In this document: piece after piece, positions 36,313-44,522 of the stretch
Layout: every line of letters begins with the position of its first letter
Position numbering within the stretch: position 1 is the stretch's first letter
Source of the DNA: Chlorobiaceae bacterium
GTDB lineage: Bacteria > Bacteroidota > Ignavibacteria > Ignavibacteriales > Ignavibacteriaceae
NCBI GenBank assembly: GCA_013824085.1
Contig: PNNF01000003.1
Span: 57,736-121,735, forward strand
Reading direction: 5' to 3'
Length of the DNA stretch: 64,000 nucleotides
The notes under the pieces: model-generated
Database searches by the model: none
What the model saw: the letters and a program-made list of their open reading frames with translations, nothing else
Told to the model about the DNA's origin: nothing
Translations under genes and position numbers: made by a program

Positions 36313-36972
36313 TTAATCCATTTTTAACATATTAGAATCTGACGCATAATTAACTATCTCGGGCACTTCCAAATTAATAAGATCATTAATGAAACCTTTT
36401 ATTCTTTCAATCGATTCGTTAATTACAAACAAGTCTTCGTCGGCATCTTTGATTTTTTTTTCGGCTAATAACTGCTCAAGATTTTTTATCGAAAATATTA
36501 AGCTGCTCAGAGGATTATTAATCTTGTGTCCCGTTGTTGCAGCCATTGTAATCAACGCTTTGCTGTGTTCAATTTTTCGTAACTCATTTTGTAAGTTAAA
36601 AATTCTTACACCAGCTCTGATGCGTGCAAGTAGTTCTTGATTTTCCATCGGTTTAACCAAAAAGTCATCAGCACCAACATCAAGCCCTTGCACTCTATCT
36701 TTAAGCGTTCCTCTTGCAGTTAAAATAATAAAATAAATTGATTTAAATTCTTCATTCAATTTTACATAATTACACAACTGTAATCCATCCATCACAGGCA
36801 TATTCCAGTCGGCAAGAATAACTTTAGGTTTGAAAGTTTTTAATATTTCAAGCGCTTCAAGTCCATTCTGTCCAAACTTTACTTCATAGTTACTCTTTGT
36901 GAGAAGTCGGTTAAGTATATAACTCGCTTCGCTATCATCTTCCACTACAAGTATTTTGTCGAGTGTTTCCAT
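36313..36972 (-). CDS. Response regulator with C-terminal DHp-like (HisKA) domain, no kinase domain
   Basis: A 219-residue protein. Residues 5-120 are a receiver domain: acidic ED at 11-12, phospho-acceptor D55 (VILADWNMP), Thr in ILTARG, and K107 (FLVKPM). Residues about 130-205 look like a histidine kinase dimerisation domain: KALITMAATTGHKINNPLSS with H149 where the phospho-acceptor of HEINNPL-type kinases sits, Glu replaced by Lys, then a second helix (IERIKGFINDLINL). No ATPase domain follows. It could pass phosphate between H149 and D55 like Spo0B/ChpT-type intermediates. The ATG overlaps the previous stop (TGATG). Confidence 0.85.
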   Translation of the reverse strand: METLDKILVVEDDSEASYILNRLLTKSNYEVKFGQNGLEALEILKTFKPKVILADWNMPVMDGLQLCNYVKLNEEFKSIYFIILTARGTLKDRVQGLDVGADDFLVKPMENQELLARIRAGVRIFNLQNELRKIEHSKALITMAATTGHKINNPLSSLIFSIKNLEQLLAEKKIKDADEDLFVINESIERIKGFINDLINLEVPEIVNYASDSNMLKMD

Positions 36973-37364
36973 CAATTAAGAATATAATTTTTTATTTTTT
37001 TTACAAATTGGTTAAAATCTAGAATCGGTTTAGTAATATAATCATCTGCTTGAGTTTCTTTTAATACTTTGACTTCATAATTTAAGTTTGAATGCGCCGA
37101 GACTATAATCAATGGTATGGACGAATACAATTCGGATTTTTTTATTTTAGAAGCTAACTCAACTCCATCGGTCTTTATTCCTTTTAAGTAAGTATTTCTC
37201 AAACTAAGATCCATCAGAATAACACCAACGTTGCCATCATTAAGTCTTTCAAATAATTTGTCACCATCTTCAATAATTGTTGACTCCAGTCCCGCTTTTG
37301 TAAAAATGAACTTATAAAAGTCTTGGGAAAAAGGATCATCTTCAATAATTATTATCTCTTTCAT
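36972..37364 (-). CDS. Single-domain response regulator (CheY-like)
   Basis: A 130-residue receiver with no output domain. IIIIEDDPFSQ gives the acidic pocket, D52 (VILMDLSLR) is the phospho-acceptor, SAHSN the switch Ser, and DDYITKPI the conserved Lys. A short insertion (RNTYLKGIKTDG) follows D52. The start overlaps the motB1 stop by 4 bases (ATGA), so it is coupled to the stator genes. It could act at the flagellar switch or as a phosphorelay shuttle. Confidence 0.92.
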   Translation of the reverse strand: MKEIIIIEDDPFSQDFYKFIFTKAGLESTIIEDGDKLFERLNDGNVGVILMDLSLRNTYLKGIKTDGVELASKIKKSELYSSIPLIIVSAHSNLNYEVKVLKETQADDYITKPILDFNQFVKKIKNYILN

Positions 37365-38140
37365 TTTTCAAATTCAGAAAATTTTAGAATAATACTAATT
37401 CTTCTATTCACTAAACTATAAGGATCAGTTTTGTCTCTTAGGCGTTTATCTGCGTAGCCTCTGATTTGATCTATTTGTTCATCAGAAACACCACTAACAA
37501 CCAAAGCTCTACGAGCAGAGTTTGCACGGTCTGTGCTTAGTTCAAAATTAGTAAAACCAGAAACTCTTCCATGAGCAAACGGACGCGAATCAGTATGTCC
37601 TTCAATAATAATTTTATTCGGCATGTGGGAGATGCTTTCGCCAATTTTTTTTAGGAGATTTTTGGCAGTATTGTTCAACGTAGAAGTTCCAACTTCAAAG
37701 AAGACATTATCGGAAGACTCAAGCATTTCAATTCTTAAACCTTCGTCAGCAATTTCAAATTTTATTTTGTCAATAAAGTTTTTTAGAGCTTCATCTTCAG
37801 CTAGTTCCGAGGTTAATTTTTCAGCAAGCTTGTTCAGAATATCTTTTTCTGCTTCTCTTTGTGCGGCTTCATTCATAATTCCCATATCTACAATAGCTGG
37901 AGTTTGAGATGCGCCAATAATGCTCTGCTTATTTGCAAACCCAACAGGATCCTTGAAGTAACCGGCTACTCCTTGTTTAATTTCTTCATCTTGTCCAAGC
38001 ACCCAAAGCACAATAAACAACGCCATCATAGCTGTTACGAAATCTGCGAACGCAACTTTCCAAGCGCCGCCGTGGTGACCGCCATGTCCTTTTTTTACTT
38101 TCTTAATAATTATTATTGATTTATCGTCCATCTCAGACAT
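37361..38140 (-). CDS. motB: Flagellar stator protein MotB (first pair)
   Basis: A 259-residue MotB. The start is the ATG at 38140, right after the motA1 stop and behind GAGGAAA; a longer reading into motA is unlikely. The single membrane helix is WKVAFADFVTAMMALFIVLW with the proton-path Asp D33. A polar linker leads to the OmpA-like peptidoglycan-binding domain (about residues 125-255, IIEGHTDSRPF; STDRANSARRALV; RGYADKRLRD; NRRISIILKF). With MotA it forms the ion-driven stator. The His/Gly-rich stretch KKGHGGHHGGAWK just before the helix is typical of MotB. Confidence 0.96.
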   Translation of the reverse strand: MSEMDDKSIIIIKKVKKGHGGHHGGAWKVAFADFVTAMMALFIVLWVLGQDEEIKQGVAGYFKDPVGFANKQSIIGASQTPAIVDMGIMNEAAQREAEKDILNKLAEKLTSELAEDEALKNFIDKIKFEIADEGLRIEMLESSDNVFFEVGTSTLNNTAKNLLKKIGESISHMPNKIIIEGHTDSRPFAHGRVSGFTNFELSTDRANSARRALVVSGVSDEQIDQIRGYADKRLRDKTDPYSLVNRRISIILKFSEFEK

Positions 38141-38141
38141 T

Positions 38142-38993
38142 TCATTTTCCTCTGATATAATTTTCGAGTTCTTGAAATGTTGGTCTGTCGCCACTCACGA
38201 TTGTTCGTCTTGCAATTTCTACTGCAACGATGGGCGGGTTACCTTTAGCATAAGCGACTAAACAAGTTTTAATTGTTTGATAAAATCTAATTTCATGATC
38301 TAACTGAAAAGCCATGTTTGTTGCTAAAGGATTTACAAAACCGTAAGCAATCAAAACTCCAAGAAATGTTCCCACCAAAGCAGCGGCAACTTTTTTCCCT
38401 ACATAAGCAGCACCTTGGTCAATAGAACCCATTGTCACAATAATTCCCAATACTGCAGCAACAATTCCTAAGCCGGGGAAAGAATCTCCTACTTTGTTTA
38501 ACGTATCACTCGCGGGTCTATTTTCATGTTCAAATGTATCAATCTCAATATCGATGATAGCTTCAAGCTCGTGTGGTGGCACGCCTCCGCTCAACATTAC
38601 TTTCATCGTATCACAAAAGAAGCTTGTTATTTCTTTGTTCTGTATAAATTTTTTGTTCACTGAAAGGACATCACTCTCGGCTGGATTTTCAATATGTTTT
38701 TCTATTGCAAGCAGACCATCTCTTTGAGCGATTAAGAAAAGATCGTTAAAAGATTTAAGTAATTCGAGATTATCTTGTTTTGTAAAATGAGACGGTGACA
38801 AAGTTTTTTTCAATCCCGCCAATATTTTTTTTAAGTAAACAGGAGGTGCTGCAATAATCATTGAACCAAGTGCGGCTCCAATAATTATTATAAATTCTGC
38901 AACTTGCCAGAGCAAAATTAAATGTCCTCCCGCTACCAAGTATCCGGAAATTACAGAAACAAATACAACTAAAATTCCAACAATAACAAGCAT
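38142..38993 (-). CDS. motA: Flagellar stator protein MotA (first pair)
   Basis: A 283-residue protein with four membrane helices (two near the N-terminus from LVIVGILVVFVSVISGYLVA, two after residue 165: PGLGIVAAVLGIIVTMG and ALVGTFLGVLIAYGFV). The cytoplasmic loop between helices 2 and 3 holds the charged residues that touch FliG. DSFPGLGIVAAVLGI is the standard third-helix motif. The ATG overlaps the stop of the REC-Hpt gene (TGATG); motB1 follows immediately. Confidence 0.97.
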   Translation of the reverse strand: MLVIVGILVVFVSVISGYLVAGGHLILLWQVAEFIIIIGAALGSMIIAAPPVYLKKILAGLKKTLSPSHFTKQDNLELLKSFNDLFLIAQRDGLLAIEKHIENPAESDVLSVNKKFIQNKEITSFFCDTMKVMLSGGVPPHELEAIIDIEIDTFEHENRPASDTLNKVGDSFPGLGIVAAVLGIIVTMGSIDQGAAYVGKKVAAALVGTFLGVLIAYGFVNPLATNMAFQLDHEIRFYQTIKTCLVAYAKGNPPIVAVEIARRTIVSGDRPTFQELENYIRGK

Positions 38994-39715
38994 CAATTTC
39001 CCTTATTATATTTAGTTTCAATTTTATCAACCTCTAAAATTAAGTCTTCACACTTTAGAGTAACTGCGTACCAATCGACAATATTTGTACTTAAGATTTT
39101 TTCCAAGTTATCACTTTTTTCTGTAAGTGATTTAGCTCCCACAGAAGAACCAGCTCCTTTTATTTCATGCATAAGCGCTTTTAACAAAGGAATGTTTTTA
39201 GTCTTTATACAATTAAGTATTCCTTCCTTCTTGAAGGCGAAACTTTCGATAAAGAATTTTTTTAATTGCAATTGAATTTCATCATTTTCTACTTCACTAA
39301 AAGTATCCATTTTTCTTTCTTGCTTAAGAACATCTTCGCCTAAAATTTCTTTAATTGTTTTTAGGATTGCCTCCTTTGACAAAGGTTTGCAAAGCACTAA
39401 ATCTGCTCCTGCCTCAATAACTGATAAAACATTTTTTTGGTCAGTGTTTGAGCTAATAATTACAACAGGAATATGTTTTACTTCATCAAGTACTTTAAGA
39501 ACTTTTAACATTTTTATACCGTCAAAATTCGGCATCATCAAGTCAAGAAAAATAATGTTTGGGCGAAATTGCACAGTGCGTTGAATCCCTTCCAATCCAT
39601 CGATACAAGTAATCACTTCAAAATTATAATCCACAAAAAATCTTTTTAACAAATATCTCACTGCATCGGAATCGTCAACGACTAAAATTTTTATTTTATC
39701 ACTATAGTCATCCAT
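38993..39715 (-). CDS. Response regulator with C-terminal histidine phosphotransfer (Hpt) domain
   Basis: A 240-residue protein. Residues 9-125 are a receiver (DD at 14-15, phospho-acceptor D58 in IIFLDLMMP, switch Ser in ISSNTD, K110 in LCKPLS). Residues about 148-235 are an Hpt four-helix domain with H183 in LMHEIKGAGSSVGAKSL, the classic HxxKGxxxxxG motif. Receiver and Hpt on one chain suggest a phosphorelay step. It lies between csrA and motA1, 1 base after csrA and overlapping motA1, so its level is tied to stator genes. Confidence 0.92.
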   Translation of the reverse strand: MDDYSDKIKILVVDDSDAVRYLLKRFFVDYNFEVITCIDGLEGIQRTVQFRPNIIFLDLMMPNFDGIKMLKVLKVLDEVKHIPVVIISSNTDQKNVLSVIEAGADLVLCKPLSKEAILKTIKEILGEDVLKQERKMDTFSEVENDEIQLQLKKFFIESFAFKKEGILNCIKTKNIPLLKALMHEIKGAGSSVGAKSLTEKSDNLEKILSTNIVDWYAVTLKCEDLILEVDKIETKYNKGN

Positions 39716-39716
39716 C

Positions 39717-39956
39717 TCAATTGATCTTATTTATTGGCAAATTATTTAATTTTACTCCTAATTTAACTTTGCTTTCTTCAGCAGCTTGTTTGGTATTGGC
39801 TTTCACCATCTCATAAACTTCGCCTCTGTAAATTTTTATTTCAGGAGCGGCAATAATACCGAGTTGCACAGTGTTCCCTGAAACAGCAATAACTTTAACG
39901 ATAATATCAGAATTAATTCTGATTTCTTCATCTACTTTACGTTTTAACAATAGCAT
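39717..39956 (-). CDS. csrA: Carbon storage regulator CsrA
   Basis: A 79-residue mRNA-binding translational regulator. MLLLKRKVDEEIRINSDIIV and VQLGIIAAPEIKIYRGEVYE are the first and last core strands, including the Arg at the usual R44-like position. The C-terminal tail is about 18 residues longer than in E. coli. AAGGAAG lies before the ATG. The neighbouring fliW encodes its protein antagonist; CsrA usually blocks flagellin translation until FliW is released by flagellin secretion. Confidence 0.96.
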   Translation of the reverse strand: MLLLKRKVDEEIRINSDIIVKVIAVSGNTVQLGIIAAPEIKIYRGEVYEMVKANTKQAAEESKVKLGVKLNNLPINKIN

Positions 39957-39970
39957 TATATCAACTTCCT

Positions 39971-40351
39971 TTATGCTTTAAATAGCGGGTAATTGATTTG
40001 GTATTGGTCATTATCAATTATTTTTTGATAACCAATTTTATCGTCTTGATTTATATAGACAGGGGCTTTCATATTCACTGTCATGTTAATCGGTTCTTTA
40101 CAAAGCTTCACTATTCCAAAGGCTTCAAAATTTTCTACTTGAGGGAATTCATCATCAACAACTCTTAACCCTACAAGCGGAAAACAGATTTCTGGTTCTT
40201 CAACAGAATTGAGCCAATAAAATAACTCACTTTCATCTTTAATTAAAAGATATTTTTTTAAGTCTTCAAAACCAAAAATTCCTTCATTGATAAAAAGGAT
40301 TTTTGAATCATCGAAAGTTACTTCACCGAACTGAAAAGTTTTTATGGTCAT
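39971..40351 (-). CDS. fliW: Flagellar assembly factor FliW
   Basis: A 126-residue FliW, somewhat shorter than B. subtilis FliW (143). FNEGIFGFEDLKKYLLI-like N-terminus (here INEGIFGFEDLKKYLLIKDE), FYWLNSVEEPEICFPLV and the NMKAPVYINQDDKIGYQ stretch are the standard FliW signature. It binds flagellin and CsrA in a partner switch that couples hook completion to flagellin translation. csrA follows after 14 bases; flagellin itself is not in the window. Confidence 0.95.
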   Translation of the reverse strand: MTIKTFQFGEVTFDDSKILFINEGIFGFEDLKKYLLIKDESELFYWLNSVEEPEICFPLVGLRVVDDEFPQVENFEAFGIVKLCKEPINMTVNMKAPVYINQDDKIGYQKIIDNDQYQINYPLFKA

Positions 40352-40356
40352 TTTTA

Positions 40357-41184
40357 TTACTCGTTTAATATTACAATATCTACTCTTCTATTTATTGCTC
40401 TGCCGCCTTCATCAGCATTGGGAGCAATAGGTTGATACTCGCCATATCCAACAATTGAAACTTTATCGGGATTAAGCCCTTCGTTTTCAATCAGATAATA
40501 TGCAGTATTCAAAGCACGCGAAACTGAAAGATGCCAATTCGACGGAAACATTGGGCTGTTTATCGGGATATCATCTGTATGCCCTTCAACTCGAATGTCA
40601 TTTGGAATTGTTCTTAATATTCCAGCCAATTTATTTAAAATTTCAAAAGATGAAGGACCTAACACTGAACTACCCGATTGGAACAAAATCTTGTCCATTA
40701 TTCTAATCGTAATTCCTCTTTCGTTCTCTTCTAAACTAAGGAAACCTGTGTAATCGTTCTCTTCAATTAATTGAGAAACTTGTTCCTTTAAATTAATTAT
40801 TTCTGTGGTTTCTATGAAGGAATTTAAATTTGGCTCCAATGATTCGAATTGACCAATTGGATTTTGTGAACCAAAAACATTTCCCATAGCACTAATCATT
40901 TCTTGATATTTAGTGTTATCAATTTTTGAAACAGCGTATAAAATAATAAAAAGACCCAACAAAAGGGTAATTAAATCAGCATAGGTGATGAGGTACCTAT
41001 CTTTTTCGGAAACTTCGCTAAAAAGATCTTCTTCTGCTAAATTGGATTTGGCATTTTTATTTGTTCTCTTTGAGGTAATAAACTCATCAACCTCGCTCGG
41101 ATCTCTGAAGGGATTGCCCCGCTTTGTATGGCTAGTACTCCTTCTAACGAAATTTCCATCATATTTTTTTCTCGTATGTGGCAT
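40357..41184 (-). CDS. Flagellar stator protein MotB (second pair), long N-terminus overlapping motA2
   Basis: A 275-residue MotB-like protein. One membrane helix, YLITYADLITLLLGLFIILY, carries the conserved Asp D70, and an OmpA-like domain (about 150-272, IRVEGHTDDIPI; SVSRALNTAYYL; NRRVDIVILN) binds peptidoglycan. The N-terminus is about 60 residues long and basic (RKKYDGNFVRRSTSHTKRG), twice the usual. The only in-frame ATG/GTG/TTG before the helix is the ATG at 41184, so the gene overlaps motA2 by 148 bases in another frame. The true start could be a rare codon near 41040. It is distinct from motB1, so the cell has two stator types. Confidence 0.9.
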   Translation of the reverse strand: MPHTRKKYDGNFVRRSTSHTKRGNPFRDPSEVDEFITSKRTNKNAKSNLAEEDLFSEVSEKDRYLITYADLITLLLGLFIILYAVSKIDNTKYQEMISAMGNVFGSQNPIGQFESLEPNLNSFIETTEIINLKEQVSQLIEENDYTGFLSLEENERGITIRIMDKILFQSGSSVLGPSSFEILNKLAGILRTIPNDIRVEGHTDDIPINSPMFPSNWHLSVSRALNTAYYLIENEGLNPDKVSIVGYGEYQPIAPNADEGGRAINRRVDIVILNE

Positions 41185-41819
41185 TCTTTTAACTTATCGC
41201 CTATTGGTAACCAAAAAATATTTGCACTAAAAATCCCCCATAAAGTAGCAATGAATGCGGTTGCAATATGTGCAATCAATTTGTTCGGATCTTGTCCCGC
41301 ACTTGCCAAAGTCATTATCAATCCCATTACTGTTCCAATAATTCCCATTGTTGGAGCGTAACCTCCCATTTTATTAAAGATGGAAATATTTTCAAGATGT
41401 CGCTCTTGAATCATTTTCATTTCTAACTGCGCGCTTGATTGAACAGAATCTTGATCCATTCCTTCAATTGCATATCCAACAATTTTTTTTGTGAAATGAT
41501 GCTCTAAAGCTTCAATATCTTTCTCGATAGAGAGCAATCCACTAACTCTAACTTTGATTGAGATTCTAGTAAAAAAATCTATAATCTTTTTTATATCATA
41601 TTCAGGTGGGAAATATGCTATCTGCATTAATGAAAAAATTCTCAAAAATTTATCCAAACCAAAACTTATAATAGTTGCAGCAAAAGTTCCGCCGAATACT
41701 ATTATTAATGCTGGCCAAAGAAAAAGAGTATGGAATGAACCACCTTCGAGCAAAAAAGAACCGAAGATGGAAACTACTCCAAGAATTAAACCGCTAAGCG
41801 TTCCATATTTCCGAATCAT
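41037..41819 (-). CDS. motA: Flagellar stator protein MotA (second pair)
   Basis: A 260-residue four-helix stator subunit. GTLSGLILGVVSIFGSFLLEGG opens helix 1, PALIIVFGGTFAATIISFGL is helix 2, MGGYAPTMGIIGTVMGLIMTL is helix 3 with the conserved Pro, and LIAHIATAFIATLWGIFSAN is helix 4. The cytoplasmic C-tail NMMEISLEGVLAIQSGAIPS is conserved and ends QREQIKMPNPI. It matches the PomA/MotA form more closely than motA1 does. It begins inside the flgL stop (ATGA), coupling it to hook-filament junction genes. Confidence 0.95.
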   Translation of the reverse strand: MIRKYGTLSGLILGVVSIFGSFLLEGGSFHTLFLWPALIIVFGGTFAATIISFGLDKFLRIFSLMQIAYFPPEYDIKKIIDFFTRISIKVRVSGLLSIEKDIEALEHHFTKKIVGYAIEGMDQDSVQSSAQLEMKMIQERHLENISIFNKMGGYAPTMGIIGTVMGLIMTLASAGQDPNKLIAHIATAFIATLWGIFSANIFWLPIGDKLKECHIREKNMMEISLEGVLAIQSGAIPSEIRARLMSLLPQREQIKMPNPI

Positions 41820-42715
41820 AAGTAATCTAGTAAAGTTTTAGGCAAAATCATTGATGCCATTTTATGTGATAAATTCATTAGATAATCTTCATTCTGTAAA
41901 TTCATTATAGCTTCAGCAATATCAACATCTTGTTCCTTAGACCTGAGTTCCATCATTTCAAATATCTGATTATCGAGAAGTTCCTCTGTAAATGTTAGCC
42001 GATTTACCAAATCACCTGCAACTGACAATTTATTTAATGAATGCGCCCCAAATAATTCGATAGCTTTTACATCATCGTCATTTAATGGAGTTCCGTTTCT
42101 AAAGCTTGTTATTACTGAAGTAATTGCTTCAAAAATATTTTTGTTTCCCGCTTCAGGAAATCTTTCACCAAAAACTTCTTCGCCTGTTAAATTAATTTTA
42201 ATTTTATTATTCTTTGCAACATTAATAATATGTTCTCCATCAACGCTAACATTTGTTGTAACAGTCTGTGTTGCTTTATCATAAGTATAAGGTTTGTCTG
42301 AAAAATCAGTTCCTCCGAATAAAAATTTTCCATCATACTCACCATTCGCTGCTGTCACAATAGATTCAAACAACATTTCAATCTGATCTGCAGTTAAACT
42401 GGGATTTCCAGATAAAGAATTTTTCGATTGCACAATTAATGTTGAAATAGAAGTTATGTTTTGATTGATATGCTGCAAAGAGGAGATAGTGCTATTAACA
42501 AAACTTTTACTATTAGTAATATTTTTCAAGAACGAATCACTCGAGCTAATTTGTTCATTCAACTGTAAAATTCTATTTGCTCCAGACGGATTATCTGAAG
42601 GGCGATTAACTTTACTTCCCGTTGATATTTGTTCTTGTATTTTGTGTTTACGAATCTTGGAAGCATTAAGTCCAGTCAAGTAAGATTGCGTTAACATTGC
42701 ATCAGTGACTCTCAT
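41816..42715 (-). CDS. flgL: Flagellar hook-associated protein FlgL (HAP3)
   Basis: A 299-residue junction protein between hook and filament. It opens MRVTDAMLTQSYLTGLNASK with coiled-coil-forming N- and C-terminal helices like flagellin (SKVNRPSDNPSGANRILQLN; KEQDVDIAEAIMNLQNEDYL). The middle FDGKFLFGGTDFSDKPYTYD-like segment (YDGKFLFGGTDFSDKPY) is diagnostic. It is slightly shorter than E. coli FlgL (317). It follows flgK after 3 bases. Confidence 0.95.
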   Translation of the reverse strand: MRVTDAMLTQSYLTGLNASKIRKHKIQEQISTGSKVNRPSDNPSGANRILQLNEQISSSDSFLKNITNSKSFVNSTISSLQHINQNITSISTLIVQSKNSLSGNPSLTADQIEMLFESIVTAANGEYDGKFLFGGTDFSDKPYTYDKATQTVTTNVSVDGEHIINVAKNNKIKINLTGEEVFGERFPEAGNKNIFEAITSVITSFRNGTPLNDDDVKAIELFGAHSLNKLSVAGDLVNRLTFTEELLDNQIFEMMELRSKEQDVDIAEAIMNLQNEDYLMNLSHKMASMILPKTLLDYL

Positions 42716-42718
42716 ATC

Positions 42719-44062
42719 TTACACCATATTTAATAAAGTTTGTAACATTTCATCTGCAACTCTAATTAATTTGGCTGCAGCTTCATAAGACCTTTGGAAC
42801 ATAATTACGTTTGTCATCTCTTCATCAACAGAAACACCTGCGACTGATTTTCTTTGCACTTCTAATTTTTCAAGTATAAGTTTATTTGTAGTTGAAGTTG
42901 ATTCAGCAGCAGCTTTTTCAACACCTAACTCGCTTACCATTACAGCATAATTTTCACTTAACTTTTTTCCATTCAACAATTGTTGATTTTGAAGTTCTGC
43001 AATTCGTGTTGCTAAATCTCCATTGCCCGAATTTCCATTTGAAGAAATTGCAAGCCTCGATAAATCGTCCAGTATGTCTTGGTTAATTGAGAGCTTTCCT
43101 TTAGAGTAACCATCAAAAAAGTTTACACCAGTAACGGGCGGATTTTTTAGATTAAATCCAGAAGCATGAATAGCGTTAACATTATCCATCAAGGTTATTG
43201 CTATATCATCAATTCTTTTTTGATAGCTTGGAATTTTTTCGTTATACAAAGAGCTAAGAGCGTTTAATTCTCCGCCTTGGAAATTAACGATTACTCCATC
43301 CTTGGTAGAAAAAGCTATTCTATCGTTTTCAATTTTCGCTTCAAATTTATGTGCGTAATATCTATCGGTTGCAAAGACACCTCCAATAGAGATGTTGTAA
43401 GAGCCTTGGTCATCTTCACTCAAGTTAATATTTGCAAGCTTACTTAATTCTTCAACTACTTCGTCTCTTCTATCTTTTAAGTTACTCGGATCGATTCCGA
43501 TTGTTCCGGTTTCAAATATTTTTTGGTTTAATGTTCTAATCTCATCAACGAAAGAATTTAATTGTCTTAATTTATTATTCGTTTCATGAAATAAACTTGT
43601 TCTAACTTCATTCAATCCCGACCAGAGCGATTCAACTTTATTAGAGAGATTAGATGCTGAGCTAAGTACTTGTAATCTTAGAGGCGCTGAATTGGGAGTA
43701 ACTGATAATTCATTCCAAGAGTTAAAAAAATTGTTCATCACATTTGACAAACCAGCTGCAGTAGGTTCAGCCAAAATTATTTCTACTTGTGAAAGAAGTG
43801 CAGTTCTTTTTTCCGCGTCACTTTGAGTTTGGTTAAAGGTTCTGATTTGGCTATCTGTTAGAGAATCTCTTACGCGTTGAATACCAGCAAAACGAACTCC
43901 ATACCCGGAATATTTGTCCCCGATTTCTGGAGTAAGCTGAACTCTCTGGCGTGTAAAATGAGGATTATTAGCATTTGCAATATTGTTAGATGTTGCTGCT
44001 AATGCTCTCTGATAAGTAGCCAAAGACCGAGCCGACATATTTAATACTCTTCCAAGTCCCAT
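42719..44062 (-). CDS. flgK: Flagellar hook-associated protein FlgK (HAP1)
   Basis: A 447-residue junction protein. MSARSLATYQRALAATSNNI ANANNPHFTRQRVQL is the usual rod/hook-family N-terminus, NNFFNSWNELSVTPNSAPLR the usual FlgK middle, and VDEEMTNVIMFQRSYEAAAK the C-terminal helix. It is shorter than the E. coli protein (547), with a reduced outer domain. It lies between flgN, its likely chaperone gene, and flgL. Confidence 0.95.
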   Translation of the reverse strand: MGLGRVLNMSARSLATYQRALAATSNNIANANNPHFTRQRVQLTPEIGDKYSGYGVRFAGIQRVRDSLTDSQIRTFNQTQSDAEKRTALLSQVEIILAEPTAAGLSNVMNNFFNSWNELSVTPNSAPLRLQVLSSASNLSNKVESLWSGLNEVRTSLFHETNNKLRQLNSFVDEIRTLNQKIFETGTIGIDPSNLKDRRDEVVEELSKLANINLSEDDQGSYNISIGGVFATDRYYAHKFEAKIENDRIAFSTKDGVIVNFQGGELNALSSLYNEKIPSYQKRIDDIAITLMDNVNAIHASGFNLKNPPVTGVNFFDGYSKGKLSINQDILDDLSRLAISSNGNSGNGDLATRIAELQNQQLLNGKKLSENYAVMVSELGVEKAAAESTSTTNKLILEKLEVQRKSVAGVSVDEEMTNVIMFQRSYEAAAKLIRVADEMLQTLLNMV

Positions 44063-44064
44063 AC

Positions 44065-44520
44065 TTACATCTTCACGTTTAATATTTGTTTCTTCGAACC
44101 ATTAGTTAAAATTGCCAAAGTCTGTTTTATGAATTCACGTGAGTGCTCAATTAGAGCCATATTTTGTTCATTAGTTTTATTTACTTTTTCAGATTTTTCA
44201 CGAATAGATAATTTCAATTCCTGAAATTCATCGTACATCTCAGTTGGTATGTACTTTGAAATACTATCCAAAAAATGAGAGAGTTTTAGTGACTCAGCTT
44301 TAAGTTGATATTTTTGAACCATCTTACTTGTTAACTCGATTCGTTTTTTTTCTACGTTTACTATTTGAGTTAAAATAGTTTCTTCTTGAAAAACGGAATC
44401 ATCAAGAGCTTGATAATTATTTTCAATTATTGCTCGTTGTTTCTTAACTACAACATTAAGGAGTTGAGTAAGATTTTTTTCTTGTTCAGATAATAAATCA
44501 AATAAATTTTTTAATTCCAT
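44065..44520 (-). CDS. flgN: FlgN-like export chaperone
   Basis: A 151-residue all-helical protein with heptad patterns (LFDLLSEQEKNLTQLLNVVV; AIIENNYQALDDSVFQEETI; REKSEKVNKTNEQNMALIEH). This is the FlgN layout, a cytoplasmic chaperone that delivers FlgK and FlgL to the export gate. Sequence conservation in FlgN is low, so the call rests on size, helices and its position two bases from flgK. Confidence 0.85.
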   Translation of the reverse strand: MELKNLFDLLSEQEKNLTQLLNVVVKKQRAIIENNYQALDDSVFQEETILTQIVNVEKKRIELTSKMVQKYQLKAESLKLSHFLDSISKYIPTEMYDEFQELKLSIREKSEKVNKTNEQNMALIEHSREFIKQTLAILTNGSKKQILNVKM

Positions 44521-44522
44521 TT

